A DNA stretch of 6,799 nt, from NCBI GenBank assembly GCA_021849765.1, contig JAJZSM010000085.1, positions 1-6,799 on the forward strand, in the 5' to 3' direction. A program made the position numbers and the translations under genes. Below are positions 1 to 6,573 of the stretch, piece by piece. The notes under the pieces were generated by a model. The model was not told where the DNA came from. It did not search any database and saw only the letters and a program-made list of their open reading frames with translations. Positions within the stretch are counted from its first letter, which is position 1. Each line of letters starts with the position of its first letter. Origin of the DNA: Actinomycetes bacterium. Lineage in GTDB: Bacteria; Actinomycetota; Acidimicrobiia; Acidimicrobiales; RAAP-2.

Positions 1-840
1 GCGGTCGACTACGACCGATTCGCCGAGCACTGCGACTGGTTGATCGGCAACGGCTGTCGCGGGGTCGGGCCGAACGGATCGCTCGGTGAGTACTCATCGC
101 TCACCGACGAGGAGCGACGCAAGGTAGTCCAGGTCGCGGTCGACACCGTGGGAGACCGAGGCATAGTGGTCGCGGGCGTACACGGGGTCGGCTGGCACCA
201 GGCCCAGCAGTGGGCACGCTACGCCCAAGAGGACGGTGCCGACGGTGTCCTGCTGCTGCCACCAACGATCTACCGGGCATCGGAGTCCGAGGTGATCGAT
301 CACTTTACGCACGTGGCCGAGGTGGGGATCCCGATCATGGCCTATAACAACCCTTTTGACACCAAGGTCGACATCGTCCCCTCGATGGTCGCGCGGCTGG
401 CGGAGATACCCGAGGTCCAGGCGATCAAGGAGTTCTCGGGCGACGTGCGACGGGTCATGGAGATCAAGGAGGTCTGTGACATCGACGTGATCGCCGGCGC
501 CGACGATCTGCTCTATGAATCGATTGTTGCCGGCGCCGTCGGCTGGTTCGCGGGCTATCCCAACGCCTTCCCCCGTGAGGCGGTTGAGATCTACGAGCTG
601 GCGATGGCGGGGCGCTTCGCCGAGGCGAAGGAGCTCTACGAGCACCTCGTGACAGTGTTTCGTTGGGACTCTCGCGTCGAGTTCGTCCAGGCCATCAAGC
701 TGTCGATCGACATTGCCGGCCAGAGCTTCGGCGGGCCTACGCGTCCGCCGCGCGGACCGCTCAGCGCCGAGAATGAGGCCCGCGTGCGCGCCGAGACCGC
801 CAAGGCCCTTGACTACCTGGCCACTCGGGCGAAGGGGTAG
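1..840 (+). CDS. DapA/NAL-family class I lyase, probable 1-pyrroline-4-hydroxy-2-carboxylate deaminase (5' truncated)
   Basis: The reading frame is open from base 1 and the start codon lies left of the window. The 279 residues present are about 20 short of the usual ~300 for this family. It is a (beta/alpha)8 Schiff-base enzyme. In window residue numbering, the substrate-carboxylate loop GSLGE is at 26-30, the catalytic Tyr is Y115 in AYNNP, and the Schiff-base Lys is K143 in AIKEFSGD. The Arg that follows YNxP in true dihydrodipicolinate synthase is absent (the sequence reads YNNPFDT), so lysine biosynthesis is unlikely. The C-terminal GGPTRPPRGPLS is typical of the family. It sits 4 bases before a proline racemase-family gene, which is followed by a semialdehyde dehydrogenase. 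This arrangement supports the hydroxyproline deaminase that converts 1-pyrroline-4-hydroxy-2-carboxylate to 2-oxoglutarate semialdehyde and ammonia in the cytoplasm. The family is secure. The substrate is inferred, and another 2-oxo-acid aldolase or dehydratase remains possible. Confidence 0.72.
   Translation, partial: AVDYDRFAEHCDWLIGNGCRGVGPNGSLGEYSSLTDEERRKVVQVAVDTVGDRGIVVAGVHGVGWHQAQQWARYAQEDGADGVLLLPPTIYRASESEVIDHFTHVAEVGIPIMAYNNPFDTKVDIVPSMVARLAEIPEVQAIKEFSGDVRRVMEIKEVCDIDVIAGADDLLYESIVAGAVGWFAGYPNAFPREAVEIYELAMAGRFAEAKELYEHLVTVFRWDSRVEFVQAIKLSIDIAGQSFGGPTRPPRGPLSAENEARVRAETAKALDYLATRAKG
832..837 (+). promoter_or_regulatory. Ribosome binding site for the first proline racemase-family gene
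   Basis: AAGGGG lies inside the last codons of the upstream lyase gene, 7 bases before the ATG at 845. It selects that ATG over GTG and other in-frame starts further upstream, which would place the start inside the lyase gene. Confidence 0.6.
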
Positions 841-844
841 CGGC

Positions 845-1846
845 ATGCGAGCGAGCCGGGTCATCACCGCGGTCGATTCACACACTGAGGGCATGTCGAC
901 GCGGGTCGTCACTGGCGGCGTGGGGGTGATCCCCGGTGACACCATGAACGACAAGCGGCTCTACTTCATCGAGCACCTCGACGACATCCGCAAGTTCCTG
1001 ATGTACGAGCCTCGCGGGCACGCGGCGATGAGTGGCGCGATCCTGCAGCCCTCGACCCGCCCCGACGCCGAGTGGGGCGTGGTCTACATCGAGGTGTCGG
1101 GCTGTCTGCCAATGTGCGGCCACGGCACCATCGGGCTCGCCACGGTGCTCGTCGAGACCGGCATGGTCGAGGCCGTCGAACCGGTCACGACGATCCGTCT
1201 CGACACGCCGGCTGGCCTGGTCATCGCCCGGGTGAGTGTGTCCGATGGTCACGCTGACGCTGTGACCATCGAGAACGTCCCGTCCTTCGTGGTTCGTCTC
1301 GACGACGTCCTCGACGTACCGGGCCTCGGTGCGGTGCCCTACAGCCTCGCCTACGGGGGCAACTTCTATGCCATCGTCAACTTGGAGGACGTGGGGCTTA
1401 CTTTTGACCGGTCGCGCCAGCACGAGATTACGGCGGTCGGCCTCGCCATCATGGCCGCCATCAACGAGACCGCGCCACCACACCACCCCGAGACCGCGGG
1501 CGTGGACCACTGCCACCACGTCGAGTTTCTGGCGCCGGGCTCGACGGCGCGCCACTCGCGTCACGCCATGTGCATCTACCCGGGGTGGTTCGACCGGTCC
1601 CCGTGCGGGACGGGGACCTCGGCACGGATGGCCGAACTCTGGGCCCGCGGCGAGCTCGCGGTCGGTGACGACTTCGAGAACGAGTCCTTCATTGGTACAC
1701 GCTTCATCGGACGGATCGTCGCCGAGACCGAGGTTGCTGGCGTACCGGCGATCGTTCCCACGATCACGGGTCGGGCGTGGGTCACCGGGATGGCGCAGTA
1801 CGTGTATGACCCGAGCGACCCGTTCCCCGTCGGATTCGAGTTCTAA
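845..1846 (+). CDS. Proline racemase-family protein, probable 4-hydroxyproline 2-epimerase
   Basis: The product is 333 residues, the usual length for the family. It begins with a D-S-H-T-E-G segment near residue 15, equivalent to the DxHTxGE opening of proline racemases. The first catalytic motif is PMCGHGT, with Cys91 and His93. The second is DRSPCGTGT, with Asp250 and Cys254. Both catalytic thiols are therefore present. In the family this Cys/Cys pair marks two-base racemases and epimerases (proline racemase, 4-hydroxyproline epimerase), whereas many trans-3-hydroxyproline dehydratases have Thr at the second position. The ATG at 845 follows the lyase stop by 4 bases and has a good ribosome binding site. 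The next gene starts 2 bases after its stop. With the lyase and the semialdehyde dehydrogenase, the likely reaction is trans-4-hydroxy-L-proline to cis-4-hydroxy-D-proline, without a cofactor, in the cytoplasm. Proline racemase is the main alternative. Confidence 0.8.
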   Translation: MRASRVITAVDSHTEGMSTRVVTGGVGVIPGDTMNDKRLYFIEHLDDIRKFLMYEPRGHAAMSGAILQPSTRPDAEWGVVYIEVSGCLPMCGHGTIGLATVLVETGMVEAVEPVTTIRLDTPAGLVIARVSVSDGHADAVTIENVPSFVVRLDDVLDVPGLGAVPYSLAYGGNFYAIVNLEDVGLTFDRSRQHEITAVGLAIMAAINETAPPHHPETAGVDHCHHVEFLAPGSTARHSRHAMCIYPGWFDRSPCGTGTSARMAELWARGELAVGDDFENESFIGTRFIGRIVAETEVAGVPAIVPTITGRAWVTGMAQYVYDPSDPFPVGFEF

Positions 1847-1848
1847 CC

Positions 1849-3378
1849 ATGACGAGGAGACACGATTTCCAAGACACCGCCGCGACGAGCGCCGCGGAGC
1901 TCGAGCAATGCGCCCGGAACGCGGTCGCGGCCTTTGACGAGTGGTCGGCCATGGCTCCACGGGCTCGGGCGCGGGCCCTGGTCGGCGCGGCCGATGCCCT
2001 TCGCGACAGTGAAGACGAACTCGTCGCAATCGCCATGGACGAGACGGGGCTCGCCGAGGCGAGGCTGCGCGGTGAGCTGACGCGAACCGCCGTCCAGTTG
2101 CGCCTGTTCGCCGATGTCGTCGTGGACGGCGCCTACCTCGACGTGCGGATCGACCTCGCCGACCCCGACTTCGCGCTCGGCGCTCGACCGGACCTTCGCC
2201 GCACGCTCGTCCCGCTCGGGCCGCTGCTCAACTTCTCGGGCAGCAACTTCCCCTTCGCGTTCTCGGTCGCGGGTGGCGACACCGCCTCGGCGCTCGCTGC
2301 CGGTTGCGCGGTGATCGTAAAGGCGCATCCCGGGCACCCCGAGCTGTCGCGTCGCACCGCTGAGGTCGTCAAGGCGGCGCTCGTGGCCGCGGGCGCGCCC
2401 ACCCATACGCTCCAGCTGATCTTCGGCCAGGACCAGGGCGTGGCGATGCTGCGTGACGAGCGGATTCGCGCGGGCTCCTTTACTGGATCGATCCGCGCCG
2501 GTCGCCTGCTCGCCGACGTCGCCGCGGCCCGAGAGAGACCGATCCCCTTCTACGGCGAGCTCGGCAGCGTCAACCCGCAGTTCGTCACGCGTGCGAAGCT
2601 CGCCAGCGACCTCAACGCGCTCTGCGCCGGCTTCGTCGCGAGCGTGTCATCCTCGGCGGGTCAGTTCTGCACAAAGCCGGGTTTTCTCTTCGTGAGCGAC
2701 GCGCTCGCCGTCGCGGGTCCGATTCGTGACGCCGCCGAACAGGTGGCCGAGCACCGGATGTTGAACCCACGGATCGCCGAGGGCTACCAGCGCCGACGCG
2801 ACACGGTACTCGCTACTCCCGGCGTCGAGGTCATCGCGGTGGGAACGGCTCGCGTCGATGACGACGCGCAGGCGTGGGTGACGCCCACCATCGTGTCGGT
2901 GGACGCGGCGACACTCGAGTCGGCCGGTGCGCGGCTGCTTGACGAGTCCTTCGGGCCGCTCGCGATCGTCGTACAGTACGGGGACGAGTCGCAGCTCGCC
3001 GACCTCGCCGCACGACTGTTCCCGGGCAATCTCACGGGCGGCGTACACGCGCTACCCGACGAGTCGTCGCCCGAACTCGTCGCGTTGGTCGATCAATTGC
3101 ACCGGTGCTCGGGTCGTGTGCTCTTTAATGGCTGGCCGACCGGTGTCGCGGTCACGCCCGCGATGCAGCACGGCGGACCGTGGCCCGCCACCACCAGCGA
3201 CGTTGGTACATCGGTCGGAACCGCCGCAATCGGACGATTCTTACGCGGTGTGAGCTACCAGAACGTTCCCCAGCATCTCTTGGCGCCGGCGGTGCGAGAC
3301 GACAATCCCTGGGGTATGCCCCAGCGGATCGCCCCCGCTGGTGAGTCGTCGACGTGGGGCGACCGGGCGTCGTCGTAG
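1849..3378 (+). CDS. Aldehyde dehydrogenase, probable 2-oxoglutarate semialdehyde (2,5-dioxopentanoate) dehydrogenase
   Basis: The product is 509 residues, matching NAD(P)-dependent 2-oxoglutarate semialdehyde dehydrogenases. Visible landmarks are NFPFAFS at 133-139, VKAHPGHP from 157 with cofactor-binding Lys158, FTGS at 211-214, the general base Glu237 in YGELGS, and the catalytic Cys274 in GQFCTKPG. NFPFAFS and VKAHPxHP replace the more common aldehyde dehydrogenase forms and are typical of the group acting on 2-oxoglutarate semialdehyde in sugar-acid, glucarate and hydroxyproline catabolism. The reaction is semialdehyde plus NAD(P)+ to 2-oxoglutarate, which enters the TCA cycle. The ATG is 2 bases after the previous stop, with only a weak ribosome binding site, so translation is probably coupled. 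A GAGGAGA run lies just inside the gene (1854-1860), but no start codon follows it in frame. This is the last gene of the plus-strand cluster. Family is secure; the substrate follows from motifs plus neighbours. Confidence 0.85.
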   Translation: MTRRHDFQDTAATSAAELEQCARNAVAAFDEWSAMAPRARARALVGAADALRDSEDELVAIAMDETGLAEARLRGELTRTAVQLRLFADVVVDGAYLDVRIDLADPDFALGARPDLRRTLVPLGPLLNFSGSNFPFAFSVAGGDTASALAAGCAVIVKAHPGHPELSRRTAEVVKAALVAAGAPTHTLQLIFGQDQGVAMLRDERIRAGSFTGSIRAGRLLADVAAARERPIPFYGELGSVNPQFVTRAKLASDLNALCAGFVASVSSSAGQFCTKPGFLFVSDALAVAGPIRDAAEQVAEHRMLNPRIAEGYQRRRDTVLATPGVEVIAVGTARVDDDAQAWVTPTIVSVDAATLESAGARLLDESFGPLAIVVQYGDESQLADLAARLFPGNLTGGVHALPDESSPELVALVDQLHRCSGRVLFNGWPTGVAVTPAMQHGGPWPATTSDVGTSVGTAAIGRFLRGVSYQNVPQHLLAPAVRDDNPWGMPQRIAPAGESSTWGDRASS

Positions 3379-3407
3379 CGGCGCCGGACTGGGACCGTCA
3401 GTGGTCC
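3379..3407. terminator. Possible hairpin between convergent operons
   Basis: The short convergent junction holds the palindrome CGGCGCCG (3379-3386) and a hairpin with arms GGACC (3392-3396) and GGTCC (3403-3407). A G-T wobble could extend the stem and leave a four-base loop. An alternative overlapping stem pairs ACTG (3388-3391) with CAGT (3399-3402). No T-run follows on either strand, and the hairpin overlaps the stop codon of the minus-strand gene, so a classical intrinsic terminator is not demonstrated. A bidirectional transcription block is a reasonable guess only. Confidence 0.25.
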
Positions 3408-4327
3408 GCGGCCCCGGTGCGGGCGTGATGGACCTCGGCGGCGACGACCAGGTCCTGCCAAGGCATGCCAGAGCTCTTGAAGACCCGAGGTCGGGTGCGG
3501 TCGACGGCGACCGCACCGGTGACGACGTCGCGCATCGCCACCAGCGCCGAGCCGGCGAAGCGGCCTTCGTCGATGGCCATGATCACGTCGCCGGCCTCGC
3601 GTAGCGCGACGGCAGGATCCTCGACCACCACCTGGCTGCGCGCCATCGTCGTCGTGTCGAGCTCGCGCACGTCGGGCTCGTGCGAGCCGACGGCGATTAC
3701 GAGCGCGTCCTTCGGGACCGACTGGCCGTCAAAGAGTGGGGTGCGGGCGGTCGTTGCACAGACGATGACCTCGGCGCTCGTGACGTCGCCCGGCGCGCCG
3801 ATGCGGGCCGGCTGACCGCTGGCGACGAGTCGGTCGACGAGGTTCGCGCTTCGGCGCGAGTCTCGGGCGACGACGCTCACGGTGGCGACATCGCGGATGA
3901 CACGCACCGCCTCGATGTGACCCCATGCCTGGGTCCCCGAGCCGAAAACGACGAGGTGCTCGACCCGCTCAGGCGCGAGGTGGTCGGCGACGGCGGCCGA
4001 GACGGCGGGGGTGCGCAGCGCGGTGAGCGCTTGGCCGTCCATCATCGCTACGGGCACGAGCGTGACGGCGTCCATCAGCACGTAGATACCGTGGATTCGG
4101 TCCAACCCGATCGCCGGATTGTTCGGGGCCACCGTGGACACCTTCGCCCCGACGAACTCGCCGAAGTGCGAGGGCATGTAGAGCAGCTGGCCGTGGTCGA
4201 GCACGTCGATCACTCGCGCGAGGTCGTGCGCGGGGTCGAGCCCGGCGAGCAGGTCGCGCTGGATGGCCCGCACCGCCCGCTCCATGCTGAGCGTCGCGAA
4301 CAGCTCGTCGCCTGACACCCAGTCCAT
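3398..4327 (-). CDS. Ornithine cyclodeaminase/mu-crystallin-family reductase, probable 1-pyrroline-2-carboxylate reductase
   Basis: From the ATG at 4327 the product is 309 residues (MDWVSG start), normal for the family. Features are substrate-carboxylate residues Lys62 in GAKVS and Arg105 in TALRTPA, a Rossmann dinucleotide motif GSGTQA at 129-134, the catalytic-region Asp219 in SHEPDVREL, and FKSSGMPWQD near the C terminus. Family members include ornithine cyclodeaminase, alanine dehydrogenase and the ketimine reductases. Next to hydroxyproline dehydratase candidates, the best fit is NAD(P)H reduction of 1-pyrroline-2-carboxylate to L-proline, the second step of 3-hydroxyproline catabolism. 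A GTG at 4342 would add five residues and overlap the upstream stop by 4 bases, but no ribosome binding site precedes it. The ATG at 4327 has AAAGG seven bases upstream and was chosen for that reason. It is the last gene of the minus-strand cluster. Ornithine cyclodeaminase is a less likely alternative in this setting. Confidence 0.78.
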   Translation of the reverse strand: MDWVSGDELFATLSMERAVRAIQRDLLAGLDPAHDLARVIDVLDHGQLLYMPSHFGEFVGAKVSTVAPNNPAIGLDRIHGIYVLMDAVTLVPVAMMDGQALTALRTPAVSAAVADHLAPERVEHLVVFGSGTQAWGHIEAVRVIRDVATVSVVARDSRRSANLVDRLVASGQPARIGAPGDVTSAEVIVCATTARTPLFDGQSVPKDALVIAVGSHEPDVRELDTTTMARSQVVVEDPAVALREAGDVIMAIDEGRFAGSALVAMRDVVTGAVAVDRTRPRVFKSSGMPWQDLVVAAEVHHARTGAADH

Positions 4328-4333
4328 CGGCGA

Positions 4334-4338
4334 ACCTT
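4334..4338 (-). promoter_or_regulatory. Ribosome binding site deciding the reductase start
   Basis: On the minus strand AAAGG lies about 6-7 bases before the ATG at 4327 and immediately downstream of the upstream gene's TGA. It favours ATG 4327 over GTG 4342. The opposite-strand GGAGG nearby (4344-4348) is not a site for this gene. Confidence 0.45.
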
Positions 4339-5355
4339 TCACAGGAGGAACCCGACGCCGATCGGATCGGTGGGGTCGACGCGAAAGACGCCCTCGCCCG
4401 TGCGGTAGGCCATGCCCTCGATCAAGGGGATAATCGAGCCGCGCGGCCCCTCGTCGGTGGACCGGAAGCGGCCGATGAATCGAGTACCGAGTATCGAGTC
4501 GTGGATGAGCTCGTCGTCACTGTCGAGGCGCCGGTCGTGGACTAGCAGCGACAGGCGAGCGGCAGTGCCCGAACCGCAGGGTGACCGGTCGATCCGTCCG
4601 TCGGCGAAGACGGTGACGTTGCGCTGGTGAATCCCGCGGTCGGTCCTTCCGAGATCCTCGACAATGATGGTGCCGTAGATGCCACTCAGACGGGCGTCGC
4701 TCGGATGGACGGCGACCTCAGTGTCGTTGAGGGCCCACTTGATCTCACGCCCGAGCGCGCGCAGTGCCGTCGCGTGCTCGGGCGTGACCGTAAGGCCGAT
4801 CGCCGACGCCGGTACCGACGCGTAGAGCGCACCACCGTAGGCGACGTCGACGTCGACCGGACCGATAGAGCTGTCCAGCGTGACGCCACGTCGCACCGGG
4901 TAGGACGGCACGTTCTCGAACGCCACTGAGGTGACGACGCCGGCGACCTGGGTGACGTGGGCGACGACCCGACCCGAGGGCACATCGATGGTGACCGGGG
5001 TCACCCCGTTCGGGTCACCGACGACTCGGCCGCTCTCAATCGCCCATGCACCGAGCGCGATGGTCCCATGTCCACAGGCGGTCGAGTAGCCGTCATTGTG
5101 GAAGAACAGCACCCCGAAGTCCGCGCCCTCGTCGTCGGGGGCGACGACGAAGCACCCGTACATGTCGCTGTGGCCGCGGGGCTCTCGACAGAGCATCTGT
5201 CGTACGGCGTCGACCTCGCGTGAACCCTGGGCGGCGATGCGTTTGGCGGCCACCGTCGCGCCGTCGATGGGTCCGACACCTGCTTCGACGATCCGGAAGG
5301 GCTCGCCGGCGGTGTGGTAGTCGGTGAAGGGGATCGCGTCGAGACCCGCTGTCAC
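4339..5355 (-). CDS. Proline racemase-family protein, probable trans-3-hydroxy-L-proline dehydratase or hydroxyproline epimerase
   Basis: The product is 338 residues from a GTG start. The DYHTAGEP opening (about residues 12-19) is the classic N terminus of the family. The first catalytic motif is ACGHGT with Cys94. The second is DRSPCGSGT with Cys260. The stretch before the first Cys, HNDGYST, resembles trans-3-hydroxyproline dehydratases (the human-type enzyme, as I recall it). The second Cys is however retained, where the best-known dehydratases carry Thr, so two-base epimerase chemistry is also possible. It is clearly a paralogue of, not a duplicate of, the plus-strand family member: the surrounding residues differ widely. 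It lies 45 bases after the enolase-superfamily gene and its TGA touches the reductase gene, which suits dehydration of 3-hydroxyproline to 1-pyrroline-2-carboxylate followed by reduction to proline. The GTG start is preceded only by a poor GGCGGG. Family is certain; reaction is uncertain. Confidence 0.75.
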   Translation of the reverse strand: MTAGLDAIPFTDYHTAGEPFRIVEAGVGPIDGATVAAKRIAAQGSREVDAVRQMLCREPRGHSDMYGCFVVAPDDEGADFGVLFFHNDGYSTACGHGTIALGAWAIESGRVVGDPNGVTPVTIDVPSGRVVAHVTQVAGVVTSVAFENVPSYPVRRGVTLDSSIGPVDVDVAYGGALYASVPASAIGLTVTPEHATALRALGREIKWALNDTEVAVHPSDARLSGIYGTIIVEDLGRTDRGIHQRNVTVFADGRIDRSPCGSGTAARLSLLVHDRRLDSDDELIHDSILGTRFIGRFRSTDEGPRGSIIPLIEGMAYRTGEGVFRVDPTDPIGVGFLL

Positions 5356-5400
5356 GTCAGTGACCCGCCACGGTCCCGTTCGGTGTGTCCGACGTCCTCG

Positions 5401-6528
5401 TCATGACCCGCTCGTCTCGACGCTGAAGAGGGGAGTGCCGAGTGCGGCGACGTCGACGTCGATGCCGAGGCCGGCGACGTCGGTGCCGCTGAGCGAACCG
5501 CGTCCGTCGTGGGAGCGGGGCGCGTAGCCGGCGACGTGTTCGAGGACCCAGTCGTTCATGTAGGACGCGGCGAACAGCAACTCGGGGTCGGTGCTCGCCG
5601 CGAGGTGGCTCACGGCGGCCGTCGTCAAGTCGCCGCCCCAGGTGTCCTCGATGGTCATGCGCACGCCGAGCGATTCACAGAGCTCGCGCATGAACCTGGC
5701 TTTAGTCAGGCCGCCGACGCGGCTCACCTTCAGGTTGATCGCCTCCATCGCTTTGGCGTTGTAGGCCCGGATCAGCGACTGGGGGTCGGTGATCACCTCG
5801 TCGAGGATCATGGGTAGCGTCGTGCGCTCGCGAACGATCAGGCATTCCTCCAGGGTGCGACAAGGCTGTTCGAGATAGACGCGGTCCATGTCCTCGAGCA
5901 GCCGTGCGGCGATCACCGCGTCTTGGAGGCGCCAGCCGCAGTTGGCGTCGGCGACGATCGCGTCGTCGGTGCCGGTCACCGCGACGATGGCCGCGACGCG
6001 TGAGGCGTCGTCGCTCGGATCCGCGCCGACCTTGAGCTGGAACTTGCGCGTCCCCTCGGCCTTGCGCGCGGTGACGTGCTTAACCATTTCCTCGGTCGTG
6101 TCGAGCGGTACCGCGACGTAGAGGGGCAGGTCGTCGTGTCGGCGCCCGCCGAGCAGGGTGTAGACGGGTTGACCGACGACCTTGCCGTAGGCGTCCCAGC
6201 AGGCGATGTCGACGACCGACTTCGCGTAGCCGTGGCCCGACAGCGAGACGTCCATCGTGTGATTGATCAGCCCGAGGTTCTCGACGTCCACCCCGAGTAG
6301 CGATGGCGCGAACTCGGCGATGACTGACGGCGCGCCGGCGCCGTAACCGGGTAGGTAGTTCGCACCGAGCGGGCAGACCTCGCCGAAACCCTCGACACCC
6401 GCCTCGGTCGTCACGCGCACGACAGTGCTCTGCAGGGTATGAATGACGCGGCCACCAGACATGACGTAATCACCGTGGGCGTAGGTTAGGTCGTAGGAAA
6501 AGACATCGATACGTTGGATCCTCGACAT
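5401..6528 (-). CDS. Enolase-superfamily (MLE-like subgroup) protein, candidate cis-3-hydroxyproline dehydratase or hydroxyproline(-betaine) 2-epimerase
   Basis: From the ATG at 6528 the product is 375 residues, normal for mandelate racemase/muconate lactonizing enzymes. It has the N-terminal capping domain and then the barrel: the catalytic Lys166 in FQLKVGAD, metal ligands Asp194 (VADAN), Glu220 (LEQPC) and Asp243 (LDE), the opposite-face Lys267 in NLKVSRVGGL, and TWGGD with Trp297. The first Lys of the usual KxK is Gln164. A paired Lys166/Lys267, Gln in KxK and a Trp in the W-G-G-D motif recall 4-hydroxyproline betaine epimerase (HpbD) and the enolase-superfamily cis-3-hydroxy-L-proline dehydratase. 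The reductase downstream favours the dehydratase. The ATG at 6528 starts the MSRIQRIDVF segment where homologues begin; GTG 6573 and ATG 6546 are in-frame alternatives but add unusual residues and would overlap the candidate promoter. It is the first gene of the minus-strand operon. Confidence 0.78.
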   Translation of the reverse strand: MSRIQRIDVFSYDLTYAHGDYVMSGGRVIHTLQSTVVRVTTEAGVEGFGEVCPLGANYLPGYGAGAPSVIAEFAPSLLGVDVENLGLINHTMDVSLSGHGYAKSVVDIACWDAYGKVVGQPVYTLLGGRRHDDLPLYVAVPLDTTEEMVKHVTARKAEGTRKFQLKVGADPSDDASRVAAIVAVTGTDDAIVADANCGWRLQDAVIAARLLEDMDRVYLEQPCRTLEECLIVRERTTLPMILDEVITDPQSLIRAYNAKAMEAINLKVSRVGGLTKARFMRELCESLGVRMTIEDTWGGDLTTAAVSHLAASTDPELLFAASYMNDWVLEHVAGYAPRSHDGRGSLSGTDVAGLGIDVDVAALGTPLFSVETSGS

Positions 6529-6535
6529 CGATGAA

Positions 6536-6546
6536 ATGTACCACAT
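6536..6546. promoter_or_regulatory. Candidate operator: ATGT-N3-ACAT inverted repeat
   Basis: ATGTaccACAT (plus strand) is a perfect 4-base inverted repeat with a 3-base spacer, just upstream of the ATG at 6528 and overlapping the end of the candidate -10 element. Its core GT-N3-AC resembles sites bound by FadR-type GntR regulators, which commonly control hydroxyproline genes. No regulator gene is in the window, and so short a repeat can occur by chance. Confidence 0.3.
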
Positions 6547-6573
6547 ATTACAGAGCGTCGACTTCTCTGCCAC
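6545..6573 (-). promoter_or_regulatory. Candidate promoter for the minus-strand operon
   Basis: On the minus strand a -35-like GTGGCA (6573-6568) and a -10-like TAATAT (6550-6545) are separated by 17 bases, each matching four of six consensus positions. The -10 lies in a short A+T-rich patch that stands out from the G+C-rich surroundings. Transcription would start around 6538, leaving a leader of only about 10 bases before the ATG at 6528. No strong ribosome binding site is visible there. Confidence 0.35.

Noticed and set aside
1..840. Dihydrodipicolinate synthase for lysine biosynthesis
   Set aside because: The family fold and Schiff-base Lys are present, but the substrate-binding Arg after YNxP is missing and the operon is catabolic.
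94..954. Long antisense open frame (286 residues) opposite the lyase gene
   Set aside because: It lies wholly opposite a gene with intact catalytic motifs, its translation has no recognisable domain, and long antisense frames are expected in G+C-rich DNA.
878..2029. 383-residue antisense open frame opposite the first proline racemase-family gene and the start of the dehydrogenase gene
   Set aside because: The translation is rich in Arg, His, Asp and Val in low-complexity patterns typical of complementary-strand shadows. The plus-strand frames carry the conserved motifs.
3680..4315. 211-residue plus-strand open frame opposite the reductase gene
   Set aside because: The reductase frame has a Rossmann motif and family residues; the opposite frame shows only a shadow composition.
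3398..4327. True ornithine cyclodeaminase
   Set aside because: The family is right, but no arginine or ornithine genes are nearby and both facing clusters process hydroxyproline-type substrates, so a pyrroline-2-carboxylate reductase fits better.
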